Assembly: GCA_021018995.1 (NCBI GenBank)
Contig: CM037585.1
Span: 68,326,646 to 68,390,645 of the forward strand
Source of the DNA: Chloranthus sessilifolius
Lineage: Eukaryota > Streptophyta > Magnoliopsida > Chloranthales > Chloranthaceae
Direction of reading: 5' to 3'
DNA length: 64,000 bases
A program made the translations under genes and the position numbers. Under the pieces are notes generated by a model. That model made no database searches. It saw only the letters and a list, made by a program, of their open reading frames with translations, and was not told the DNA's origin. The first letter of the stretch is position 1. Every line of letters begins with the position of its first letter. Shown here piece after piece: positions 52,612-62,626 of this stretch.

Positions 52612-53436
52612 ATAAAATAATAGCACGACAAACTAAACCAACATTAGGCATTGGAACTGTCGATCCTGATTCTCTTTTGTTCAATTTAACAAAATTCAGA
52701 TTCCATTCTTCTTCACCATAAATCCTAACATTATCAGTCTGCTTCTCTTCCTCAGTTGAAATAACATAAGCATCAAGCTCATCCTGATATTCTTCGATGA
52801 GGCGAGAAATCAACTGGGCGAAAGGGCATTGAGGTTAAGGGCTTCCTTTTTTACAAAGGTTGTAGCATAGAACCCCTCAAACAGAACCATCGTCCCCTAA
52901 AGATGGAGAAAAGAGCCCGCACGTTCCTGTTCATCTCGAACAGGATACAAATTCTTCTTTAAAATGATGGCAATTGTGCTCTTCATATTGATTGACCTGA
53001 TCCTTGCTCCCCATGGCCCATTTTGGCAACAATGTTTGGAAAGGGTTCTGGTTCGGAGGCTGGTTCTTGTAGACCTGAATCCTCCCTGAAAAATGTTGGG
53101 CATCCCATGGCTGCTGCAATGTGGTCAATATCAAAATGGAAAACTCGACCATTGATCGTTGTGGTGCTTCTAGGCCCATGTTGCTCAAAGTATTGAGAAA
53201 ATAATCTAACCAAACGTGGATAATAGTGGGTGTGGAATGGTGTAAGCAGAGACACCAATTAGGCTTGAATAAGATAGTTTAATGCTCATTAGGTGTTTTC
53301 TTCATCGATGAAGTATTCCCGATGGAAAGACCACTCGAGTTCGAAGGTTTTCCCACTCCACCACGGATTGGGTTTCTCCTTTGTTGATGGGGGATCGGTC
53401 TGGGTACGCTTTGAAGATGGTCTTCTTAGGTGCCAT
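52612..53436 (-). pseudogene. Accessory ORF downstream of pol, element H
   Basis: The frame begins at ATG 53436 (MAPKKTIFKAYPDRSP), shifts after about 45 codons, then reads LVRLFSQYFEQHGPRSTTTI and NGRVFHFDIDHIAAAMG. It continues through PFPNIVAKMGHGEQGSGQSI, then a shift to IFRGRWF, and ends ISRLIEEYQDELDAYVIS, DNVRIYGEEEWNL before D. The latter parts match the accessory ORF of F (PFRWIVDKM, GQSIKGAQLPL, FKGRWF, ISQMVKEHQDEI, DNVKYFGCEHWEL) in the same order. The first part (a region 'VRLF-Y--F' followed by 'I-GRVF-FD---IAAAMG') resembles the N-terminal half of the 'putative plant transposon protein' family. A chromovirus with this additional gene is not the textbook layout. Stops and shifts make it a pseudogene. 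Confidence 0.62.
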
Positions 53437-54002
53437 TGAAATGAAATCACGGTATTCAAATTTTAAGCGAAAAATGTTACCTTTGGTGCTAAGGAAAGAA
53501 AAACGCAGAGCGATGCACGATAGGAAAGGAAAAATGCCGAAAACTAACTATACCGTGAAATCTATGAGTTCTTGCGGAAGAGAAAAGTAGCTGAAACGCT
53601 TCAATCCAGAGAACTTACATGAGATAATGAATGGGAAAAGTCGTTCATGCTATTTAAAATATAATGGTTGCTCGAGCGGTAATCGGTTGTCGCTCGAGCG
53701 ATTATTAGAATGCAAAGGGCCGCTTGCCTAGTAGCTCGAGCGGTAACCAAATATCGCTCGAGCGAAAAGGCACAGAAAAGTTCTAAGAGAAAAAATTGAA
53801 GAAGGTCGCTTGAGCGGGAACTAATTATCGCTCGAGCGAACCATCACCGAAAGTTTTAAGAGGGAAATCTGTAGAGCGTCACTCAAGCGGGAAACATCAG
53901 AAGGTTTTTTGAAGGCAAAAATTTTAGCTTGGATTATTCAATAAATTGGTGTCAAGTTCCATCATAACACTTATCGAATTTGGTATTCAAAATTTTCACA
54001 CC
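53437..54002 (-). promoter_or_regulatory. Spacer between integrase and accessory ORF of H, with paired CTCGAG motifs
   Basis: No domain is encoded. Three pairs of GCTCGAGCGG ... CGCTCGAGCG (about 53670..53700, 53733..53764, 53806..53838) stand 10 to 12 bp apart, pairs repeating every 63 to 74 bp, plus a decayed copy near 53880. On the minus strand these are followed by TATATTTTAAATAG (about 53652..53665) and then, some 215 bp on, by the ATG of the accessory ORF. This is the same order (motif cluster, TATA, ORF) as in the LTR of related element J. Promoter function is inference. Confidence 0.6.
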
Positions 54003-55380
54003 TTATTCGAAGAGGTGCAGATATTTGCCACGGATATCGGCTTCGCCCTCCCAGGTAACCTCTTTGGATGAATGATTCTGCCACTTCACGAGTACAAGCA
54101 GAATTTGTTTAGCACACAAGACTTGTTCTTTATGATCAAGAATTTTTATTGGTTCTTTGGTAATAGTCATATCTTCGTGGAGTTCAATTGACTGACAGTC
54201 TAAGATATGAGTCGGGTCCTTTACGTACTTCCGTAACATAGATACGTGGAAGACATTATGCATGATAGAGAGCTGAAGTGGTAGGGCAATACGGTAAGCA
54301 ACCTCACCGACCCGACCTAAAATCCCAAAGGGTCATACGGTAGTTGGTAATATTTTGATGAAGACCTTGTCTCCTTTCTGGGGCAAACAATATTTGTATG
54401 ACTTTATGGGGAATATAAATTTTTTTTCAGAGATTCAAAAAATAATAATTTTTTTCATTAATTTACTTGAAACTAAATGTTCGTTCTTCTTAGGTCCGCA
54501 TAACTCTTCTATCGACTTTGTGGAGTCTTTAGTCTCTCTCGGATCACCTTAATGACTTCAGTTGTGCTCTCAATAAGTTCTGGACCTAACAAGATTCGTT
54601 CTCTAGCCTCTTCCCAATTCAGTGGAGATTTGCACCTTCGACCATAGACTGCTTCAAAAGGAGCCATCCCAATGCTTGCCTGGTGGATATTGTTGTAGGC
54701 AAATTTGATCAGCGATAGATGTTTGTCCCAAGATCCCTAAAAATCTAACATACAAGCCCGATGCATATCTTCAATAACTTGATATACCCTTCTATTTGAC
54801 AGTCAAATTGAGGGTGAAAAGCAGAGCTGAAGTCCAGCCTTGAACCAATGCCACCTTGAAAACTCTGCCAAAATTTTGACGTGAATAATCGATCTCCATA
54901 TGAGAAGATGCTAATCGGAATGCCATGAAGTCCGATGATTTCTCTGATGTACAAGTCGGCTAGTTGTTTGACAGTGTATGTAGTACAATAAGGTAGAAAG
55001 TGTGTGGATTTTATCAACCGGTCGATGACTACCCAAATGGCATTATACTCTTTCATAGTTTTGATAAACCGACGATAAAATTCATGGAAATATTCTCCCA
55101 TTTCCACTCAGGAATGGGTAACGGTTGTAGGAAACCCAATGGGTTTTGATGATTGATCTTAACTCATTGGCACACTATGCATTTTAAAATGTATTCGACT
55201 ATGTCTCTTTTCAAACCTCTCCACCAAAATCTTTTCTTAAGATCCTGATACATTTTTGTACTTTCCGGGTGGATTGTATATTTTGACTTGTGTGCTTCAT
55301 CAAGGATCTGACGCAGAATTTGAATGTCGGATGCCACATAGAGTCATCCTCTGAAGAGTAAAGCACCATCCTCTCGTAGA
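54003..55380 (-). pseudogene. Integrase with chromodomain-like tail, element H
   Basis: The zinc-binding region (HKSKYTIHPESTKMYQDLKK, then YILKCIVCQ) lies at about 55150..55310. The core is seen at 54745..55107: AIWVVIDRLIKSTHFLPY (Asp), IPISIFSYGDRLFTSKFWQS (Asp), AFHPQFDCQIEGYIKLL (Glu region altered). Frame changes follow to 54264. The C-terminal part 54003..54263 reads HNVFHVSMLRKYVKDPTHIL, IKILDHKEQVL and VLVKWQNHSSKEVTWEGEAD, the integrase tail and chromodomain-like end of Tekay/Del elements. Chromodomains are thought to direct insertion to heterochromatin. Several stops inactivate it. Confidence 0.88.
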
Positions 55381-55587
55381 GAGAAATCTGGTTTGTTCCC
55401 CTGGGCTACATTTGTTTTGATAGGCATGAGTTCATCATCAGACTCTTGGAGTTCTCCGATTAAATAGAAAATTATCGGTCGGATTGTGAGGTTAGCCATT
55501 AAGGCCCCTGAGGCCTTCACACTAAATTTTGCATCAGATAAAGAAATATTTTCAAATAGCTGCCATCGATGGGTTCTTGTAGCAAGG

Positions 55588-56100
55588 TTAGAAAACTTGC
55601 GTAGATGACTTCCTACTTAGTGCATTGGCTACTACATTTGCTTTCCCGGGGTCATATTCTATTGAACAATCATAGTCTATAAGAAATTCTATCCACCTCC
55701 TTTGTCTCATGCTCAAATCCTTCTGACTGAAGAGGTACTTCAGACTTTTGTGGTCAGTGAGGATCTCGAATGTTTCTCTATAGGGATAGTGCCTCCAAAT
55801 TTTCAAGGCAAAGATCACTGTCGCTAGTTCCAAGTCTTGAGTTGGATAGTTTATTTCGTGGTCCTTGCGCTGCCATGAACCGTATGCAATGACTTTTTCA
55901 TGTTGATTTAGTACACAACCCAACCCGCGGTGAGATGCATCGTTGAACACTACAAAGCCCCCACTGCCTGGGGGTAGATCCAGGACTGGTGCGAAAGTCA
56001 ATTTCTTCTTAAGTTCTTAGAAGCTCTTTTCACACGCACTATCCCACTCAAACCTTATATTTTCCCTTGTAAGCTGAGTGAGTAGTCTTGCAAGCTTGGA
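55588..56100 (-). pseudogene. RNase H of element H
   Basis: The frame 56001..55588 is open: [20 protein letters not shown] (Asp), [39 protein letters not shown] (Glu) and [20 protein letters not shown] (Asp), [33 protein letters not shown]. The catalytic residues remain. A frame break lies upstream at about 56010, where the connection domain begins, and the stop at 55588 precedes integrase. Confidence 0.92.
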
Positions 56101-56149
56101 AAAACCCTTAATGAATCTCCTATAATAACCAGCTAGGCCCGAAAAATTG

Positions 56150-56902
56150 CAAACCTCTATTACTGTCTTTGGTTGTTCTCATTTCACAATGGCTTCAATT
56201 TTAGTAGGATCAATGGCTACACGCGCTTTAGAGATGACATGCCCTAAGAAACTGACCTGTTTGAGCCAAAAGTTGCACTTAGCTTTGTATACAGCTGATG
56301 GTCACGAAGAGTTTGAAACGCGGTGCATAAATGTTGCTCATGGTCTTCCCTCGTCTTTGAACAGATGAGGATGTCTTCTATGAAGACAACTGCAAATTGA
56401 TTAAGGAATGGTTTGAACACTCGATTCATCAAGTCCATGAACAATGTTGGTGCATTTGTTAAATCGAAGGGCATCACCAAAAATTCATAGTGACCATACC
56501 TAGTATGAAAAGCAGTTTTTGGAATGTCCTCGCCCTTAATCTTCAATTGATGGTAACCCGACCTCAATTCTATCTTCGAGAAGAATTTTACACCTTGGAG
56601 TTGATCGAAGAGGTCATTAATGCGAGGGAGTGGGTAGCGGTTCCTTATCGTCAACTTGTTAAATTGACGATAATCAATGCATAGCTTCATCGAACCATCT
56701 TTCTTTTTAACGAACATGACATGTCATTGGGTTTGATGAACCCCTTGTCTAATAGTTCTTGTAACTGCTCCTTAAGTTCCTTCAGTTCAGTCGGTGCCAT
56801 ACGGTATGGAGCATTAGAAATAGGTTCTGTGCTCGAAGGTAAATCGATCGAGAATTCAACTTCTCTATCTAGCGGTGATTGATCAGTCACATAATTTACC
56901 AT
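56150..56902 (-). pseudogene. Reverse transcriptase of element H (catalytic site mutated)
   Basis: The pre-RT segment ([48 protein letters not shown]) is at 56687..56902. A small deletion and frameshift lead to [55 protein letters not shown] and [20 protein letters not shown]. The catalytic site reads [10 protein letters not shown], with Glu in place of the first of the usual paired aspartates, so the enzyme is dead. The LGHVIS region at about 56180..56250 is in another frame. Upstream sequence becomes element I at about 56930. Confidence 0.92.
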
Positions 56903-56930
56903 TTTATCACCCTTAACTTAGTGATGCTAC

Positions 56931-58345
56931 GACATAGTTTACTAGTAATAAGTTACTGATGTGCAGATATCAAAGATAATCAGCAAAATAGAGTAAAAAT
57001 GTTAATATTCATCAAAATAAACTCAAAAAATAATAAGAAAGACGATTAGCGAAAAAGATAATTTCCTGCCTACTGAAAGCCAGAAAATCATAATTTACAA
57101 TTTTACAAAAGAGACAAAAGAAGAAAAGCGAAAAATCATAATCCAGAGAATTGTCAACTATGAGGAAGCTATGAAAGATAGAAAATTGTGATTTACGATT
57201 TTCTACGAAAGAAGAAAATGAGAAATTATGATTTGCGATTTCCCAGAAAGGAAGCTTTCCTACTACTGTTGATGCTGCTGATCACGTGTATATTATACCG
57301 CCATGAACAGAATAAGATCTCTAGAAGTTTGGTGAATCACGGGTCTAAAAAGATTGATGAAGATAAACTCTTAGGAAATCTCGGTTGTTGAAATAAAGGA
57401 GAACAATCCAGAAGCACATCTACTGTCGAAGCAAGGAAAAGATAAAATTAGAAATTAGAGTTATATTAGGAATCGTTTGTTTTTAGTAGTTTCTTTTATT
57501 AGAATTAGAAGTCTTTGTAAACGACTCCTTATGATCTATAAATAAGAGAGCTTGGTATAGGAATAATGATCGAAGAATTTCAACATCAATTGACAAATGA
57601 GGTTGGATTTTCTTCCGATCAGTAGTGTAAAATAGTTAGAGTAGATCAGCTATCAGAGGTTTCTCAAGAGCAATTTACTACTGCAATTGAGTGCTGAAGA
57701 TTAGCGTAGATATCCTTGTTTCTCAGAAGCAATTGACGACTGCGGCTGAGGGGTGAAAGATATATTTATTTACTTTCTAGTTTAGATTTTATTTTGCTTT
57801 ATTTTTATGCTTTGTAAACATCTTCAAGTTTTAATTTGAATTGACGACTCAGGTTAGAATTTATAGATTAGTGTAATAGTTTTTACTTTTCCATCTTCAG
57901 TTTTCTAAGGTTTGATTGACGCCCAGATTTTAGAAAGTTGTTGATTAGATTAAATTTGTATTGATAGGATCTTAGACTTGATTGACGACCAATGCTAAGA
58001 AACTAGAGATATAGTGTAACGGTACTGTTTATTTTTATAAATATGTGATAGTTGAAGATTGGGATTGACGACCTAAATCTGAAGAAGGAGGATTTAGATT
58101 TATTCTATGCACTTTAGATTAGAAACTATTCGTTTATTCATATTTCTCCAGTAGATTAGGTTTTAAAGATAAATAAAAGTTTTTAAATTAGGGATTTAAA
58201 TAGAAGGTATAAATAAAAAGTAATTAGATAAATAAACTTTCACGTGGGAATGATCCTATGCTAGTATTATGATTTCCATTGTGGGCTTGCAATAGGTTAA
58301 GACTTGAGTTTAACATAATTTTAATGTACATAACAAGATTGACCA
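56931..58345 (+). repeat. 5' LTR of element I (left end approximate)
   Basis: The LTR ends AAGATTGACCA directly before AGTTTTTGGCACC. A TATA box (TCTATAAATA) is at 57535..57544. Downstream, ATTGACGAC occurs five times, one with a single change (57732, 57840, 57915, 57981, 58064), each in a T/A-rich repeat of about 70 to 110 bp; in three cases short inverted arms flank it. No CpG palindrome cluster is seen. Confidence 0.65.
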
Positions 58346-58351
58346 AGTTTT

Positions 58352-58369
58352 TGGCACCATTTTCGGGGA
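58352..58369 (+). promoter_or_regulatory. Primer-binding site of I (diverged tRNA-Asp type)
   Basis: TGGCACCATTTTCGGGGA has several mismatches to the perfect complement but lies in the same AAGTTTTTGGC context as the others. Confidence 0.7.
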
Positions 58370-58510
58370 AGCGGAATTTATCTTTATTTCTATTTTTATC
58401 TAATATTTTTATTCTTTTAGAAACAAATATTTATCTTTCTCTTTTTACATTTATTTTTATTTTTATTTTTCTTTGATCACTTCTGAATCTTTTGCAGGTT
58501 TATTCAGAGT

Positions 58511-59830
58511 AATGGATCAGACTTTCAACACTTCTGCGGGCCCGAGAAATTTAGAAGCTCAAATTTGTCTCTCTCCCAGCTTGCTCGAATAAAAAGTAAA
58601 TAATATTAAAACCAAATCCTAATACAATAAGTGTCTATACCAGTATGAGACACTATAGTCAGAACATGACTAAAACGATGGGGGTACATTATGCTTTAAC
58701 ACCTCTTACACCTCCCCCATGTATACAATTAACCCCTATGACCGGTAATGAGACGTTTAAAATTTCACCCACAATATTTCAAACACTTCCAATATTCTGT
58801 GGGCTAAGGGATGAAAATCCTTATTTACATTTAAGACAGTTTATAGAAGTGTGCAATCTTATCTGAATCCAAAATTTGCCAGAAACATCTCTTCGTTTAA
58901 GGTTGTTTTCATATTCTCTTAGAGATGAAGCAAAGCAGTGGATACATTCTTTGCCTTATAATTTGTTCGCTAATTGGGAGGACTTGAAATGAGGATTACT
59001 CATAAAATATTTCCCAATACACGGAACGAATAAAATCCGATATCTGATTAGAACTTTCAAACAATCTCCGGATGAATCTCTTCAAGAGGGGTGGACGCGC
59101 CTCAATGATCTTTTAGATGGGTTTCCTCATCATGAAGTACCCCGTTGGCAAATAGTCCTCACTTTCTATGAAGGTCTGAATGACCAAAACCAGCACATAG
59201 TTGATGTTGTTTGTGGGGGAATGTTCCACACCTTGTCTGCTGAGGCTGCTTGAGAATTCTTTGAGAACTATAGCGAGGAACCAGTGCAATGCTAAGCACC
59301 GGGTGAGATTAAATCTGAGACTCCAAGGAGTATACCTCTTAGGCATAGAGGACTATACAATTAAAGTCAATGATGAATTGTCTCCCAAAAAGAAAACTAT
59401 AGAAGATAAAAATTCAATCTCTGGTGGGTGTAAAATCGCACCCAACATCTCAACAAGGAGAAGCTTGTGAACTTAACTGCGACTTAACTCAGAATATTCC
59501 TTAGCACTCTCCTATATTTTGCTCCACACAAACCCAAGGCCACACTGACATTGAGAAAGCCTTCTCACAATTAGCCGAAAGCTAGCTGCAATATGGCCAT
59601 ATCCAAACGCAACTACTCAATAATCTCCTGGAATTCATTACACGATTATAAACTCAGGTTGAGCAATTAACCATGCTAGTTAACTTGAGAGAGAGTAACT
59701 ATTCATCCCCATGGCTAGTTGGCACCCCAAGAGGAAATATTTTTATGGGAGGGACATCAACTCCCCTTGATCATCATTGAATTCCTCCTGAATGTGTCGA
59801 GCTACCACCTCACCCATAGCAAACACGTGT
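58511..59830 (+). pseudogene. gag: gag of element I (broken)
   Basis: The ATG at 58511 begins MDQTFNTSAGPRNLEAQ, followed by a stop after 26 codons. From 58645 a second frame has YALTPLTPPPCIQLTPMTGN, KISPTIFQTLPIFCGLRDEN and PYLHLRQFIEVCNLI. The conserved capsid part follows: LRLRLFSYSLRDEAKQWIHS, ANWEDLK, TNKIRYLIRTFKQSPDES, LQEGWTRLNDLLDGFPHHEV and TFYEGLNDQNQHIVDVVCGG (to about 59250). A later part, SQLAES to LNNLLEFITRL then TQVEQLTMLVNLRESN (59560..59700), corresponds to the coiled-coil C-terminus of Athila/Tat Gag. Stops are frequent. The protein is clearly different from the gag of A, B, D and G, so I belongs to another family. Confidence 0.82.
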
Positions 59831-60416
59831 AACATATGTACATAAGTACTTTTGAATTGACCCCTCTACGATTATGAGATATTACTAATCGTAAAGACTC
59901 TTTTCTTTGTTTTAATCACTTGAAGAGCATAGATTTGCGAATTCTCGTGAGTTCAAAGTCCAATCGTAGAGAGTACGATTTCCAGTCTTAGATTCTCGTG
60001 ATCGTTATCCAGAATTACAAACGATAATTCTGGGGAACAGGAGAACCTAGTGATCAGTCTTATCGGAAGCATTGGAAGTGAAATCCATTTAAAATTATAT
60101 AAGAGAAACAAACAAATTTCGCATTCAAGACTACCACTTCCCAACCACCCTAGCCTAGGAACCTACACATAGACATTTACTCAAAGTGACGGTTTAATAC
60201 CCTTCCCTATAAATCTATATCCATGCATCAACTAAAACCATCCCTCAACCCTTCTTCCTCTAACCCCATGACGGAAGAGCATAACTAGAGTAATTTTAGT
60301 AAGCAATTTGATAAAATCCTCGAGTTACACAAGGCCGAGCTGCTGGCTAAACAACAGAAAGTAGAAGATCTGAAGCGTCAGTTACCTACTTGAGATGCTG
60401 AATCATCCACTAATGT
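59831..60416 (+). other. Unresolved internal sequence of I
   Basis: No protease motif or pol domain is recognisable. A short frame at about 60270..60393 (SNFSKQFDKILELHKAELLA, KQQKVEDLKRQL) looks like a coiled coil, with ATG 60270 followed closely by a stop. It may be part of I or a fragment of something else. ACTAA (60412..60416) is the candidate left duplication of J. Confidence 0.4.
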
Positions 60417-60606
60417 GACAGCCCAGATTTTCCTGACATTTTTTTTTATACTAATAAGGAATAACCCATACCGTCGGGTCGCAGATCACGATCTGAAATA
60501 CAGTGAGCATGGTACAACAACAACATGCAGAAATCTAAATAATTAGTGCGTATGGCAGAACAAGAGAATTCTATAGCGATACAAAATATGGTCGAATAAA
60601 AATAAA

Positions 60607-60819
60607 ACCACCGATGATGGCCGATCATCACCTAAACAGTGGTGAACAAGCATATACATCGAAGTCTAATTCTACCACTCTACAAAAGGTCGGACCTACC
60701 AAGTCCAACCACAAGGATCCAAGACTAAGTCGAGTCAAACTCCTCCAGACTAAGAAAGAAGATGCGACTCGAGCTCCGGATCTAAGACTAGTTGAGGGGT
60801 GAGCTACCATCAAAGCTCA
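60607..60819 (-). other. Two conserved hairpins in LTR J
   Basis: On the minus strand hairpin 1 (60800..60819) is TGAGCTTTGATGGTAGCTCA, identical to E. Hairpin 2 (60607..60643) has arms ACCACTG / CGGTGGT and an inner stem GATGAT / ATCATC around CGGCC. The order and spacing repeat those in E and F. Confidence 0.7.
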
Positions 60820-61236
60820 GTAAGAGAAATTCAAGAACAATTACATTCTATCATAATGCCTTCATAGATTCGAATGTCATAAATCAGAAAACATTTTTCG
60901 AGTCAAAACAGGGGTTTATTTTCAAGCCTTTTTCACATCAAAACAAAAGCTGGCTTTCATCTTTCTGACGAAAAACTGATTTCAGGAAACATTTTATGCT
61001 AAAAGTTGAACCTGATTTCAATGACAAGCTTATTTCGAAACAAATTTGCAATTTAAGTTCAAACGGCTAATTCAAAAGCAATTTCATGATGAACAATAAA
61101 TTAATTTCGAAAACATTTATTCAAAAATGAAAATCAAAGTGCGAAGTCATTCATGTCAAAACGAGAGCAATGTCAAGTTCATGTTCGAGTTCATGTTCAA
61201 GTTCATGTTCAAGTCAGAGTTTGATTCATGTGCATG

Positions 61237-61400
61237 TAATCCCCCCATAGAGGTCCACAATAGTACGATTACTCCACCTATAGCGGTCCACAATTATACA
61301 ATTAATCTGCCCATAGCAGCCCACAAATGCACTTCTAATCCACCCATAGCAGCCCACAAGGTACACATACATTCTGCCCATAGCGGTCCACATCAATTTG
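61237..61400. repeat. Tandem repeat 1 in LTR J
   Basis: Four to five units of about 40 bp share CCCATAGC(A/G)G(C/T)CCACAA. Copies are diverged between the conserved cores. Confidence 0.85.
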
Positions 61401-61470
61401 TCTGATTTGTTATTCAATTCATATGCACACACATGTCTTACGGATTTGATTCATATACACACACATGTCT

Positions 61471-61660
61471 TATGGATTCGATTCACGGATATTCCGCCAT
61501 GTCAGTTTGATTCATAGGTGTAACCACCGTGCTGGTTCAATTCACGGGTGTAATCGCCATGCCGGTTCGATTCAGGAATATCCCACCGTGCTGGTTCGAT
61601 TCACAGGTGTAACCACCGTGCTGGTTTGATTCACGGATATCCCGTCGTACCGGTTCGATT
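61471..61660. repeat. Tandem repeat 2 in LTR J
   Basis: Five to six units of about 32-36 bp share TTCGATTCACGGGTGTAACC and ACCGTGCTGG. Alternate units carry GGATATCC in place of GGTGTAACC. Confidence 0.85.
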
Positions 61661-62307
61661 CATATTCACGTATATATCATATAGGTTAGATTCACGAGTT
61701 CTTATGTCACATTCAGATGTAAAGCCCATGCCCAAGGTTCGTAGTTATCACACGTAAAATTTCAAGGATTCGATATTTCACAGATTTCAAAACGAGTTCT
61801 TAATTAACAAGTCAATTTTCTACATCAGTTCTAGTGATCACATTCGAAGCTTAAAATCAATGATACATGTAAAATTCATATTCGAGACTCAAGACTTTCA
61901 ATGCTAACAATATTCGAAACTTCAAAGGTACAACTGATTTCATTCCAAAATAAAATATGATTTCGATTAAACATTTCGAAAGGCACACATATATACTTTT
62001 GCAAATATCCAGACAAAATCAAATACTTAACAGCTGAAAGCATTATCAATATTCAAATTAAATACATCATGCAAATCTTTGGATTCAAGTCAAAAATGTC
62101 ATTGATTGAGAAAGTTTCCCCTACCTTAAGTTGCGTCAAACACGCTTGTTCCTACACTCTCATCTCAAGATGCATTTCTCTGTGTTTCCTCTCCTAATTC
62201 ATGAGGTCAGTTGCATTTCTTAGCCACAATTCCTCACTATATAACCCCACGTATAACACTGGGTGCACAAGTCAAATCCCGAGCATAGTAACTTATAAAA
62301 TAAAAAA

Positions 62308-62626
62308 CAAGCCTTCACGCTTGTGCGTGGCTCTATACGCTTGAGCGGTTCCCAGTGGCGCATTGCATGTACGCTCGAGCGTATTTGACTTGAATGGTTT
62401 TAGCCTGAAAATCATGCTTGAGCGTAGTCTTCATATTGGTTTCACACTCGAGCAGTCTAAATCACACTCGAGTGTAATCTTTGCACAATTCCCACTTTAC
62501 GCTCGAGCGATTTTGACCCTAGTCGAATTGGCCTAGACTTCACGCTCGAGCGTATTTGACCCGTGCAAATTTTGACCTAAAAAGTCTACTCGAGTGCAGG
62601 CTTTAGGTGGGATCATGCTCGAGCGT
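62308..62626. repeat. Cluster of GCTCGAGC palindromes, LTR J
   Basis: About ten motifs with consensus ACGCTCGAGCGT occur, including exact copies near 62370, 62500, 62542 and 62616, and decayed forms (CGCTTGAGCG, CACTCGAGTG). The motif is the same as in F and in the internal spacer of H. Confidence 0.88.

Larger units (their letters stand above)
52612..56930 (-). mobile_element. Element H: Tekay/Del-like chromovirus, pol and accessory ORF, broken
   Basis: Reading leftward on the minus strand: protease-RT linker, RT, RNase H, integrase with chromodomain-like tail, a CTCGAG-containing spacer and an accessory ORF truncated by D. Protein motifs ([40 protein letters not shown]) identify the chromovirus branch of Ty3. 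Gag and the 5' LTR should lie to the right but are replaced by element I. It is the oldest element in this part of the window because D and I are both inserted in it. The right limit is approximate. Confidence 0.85.
56931..60416 (+). mobile_element. Element I: Athila/Tat-like retrotransposon, 5' LTR and gag
   Basis: An LTR of about 1.4 kb, a diverged tRNA-Asp-type primer site and a broken gag are present. The right part is cut by J. It is inserted in element H between its pre-RT segment and the missing gag. The left LTR boundary is not certain: no 3' LTR is available for comparison, and TG dinucleotides between 56920 and 56975 are all possible starts. Confidence 0.7.

Noticed and set aside
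57188-57391. ORF in the LTR of I as a membrane peptide gene
   Set aside because: The hydrophobic stretch is short, the frame is in U3 sequence before the TATA box, and no relative is seen.
61127-61432. Repeat peptides encoded by tandem DNA in J
   Set aside because: Both strands give repetitive peptides from the minisatellite; no start context or conservation supports coding.
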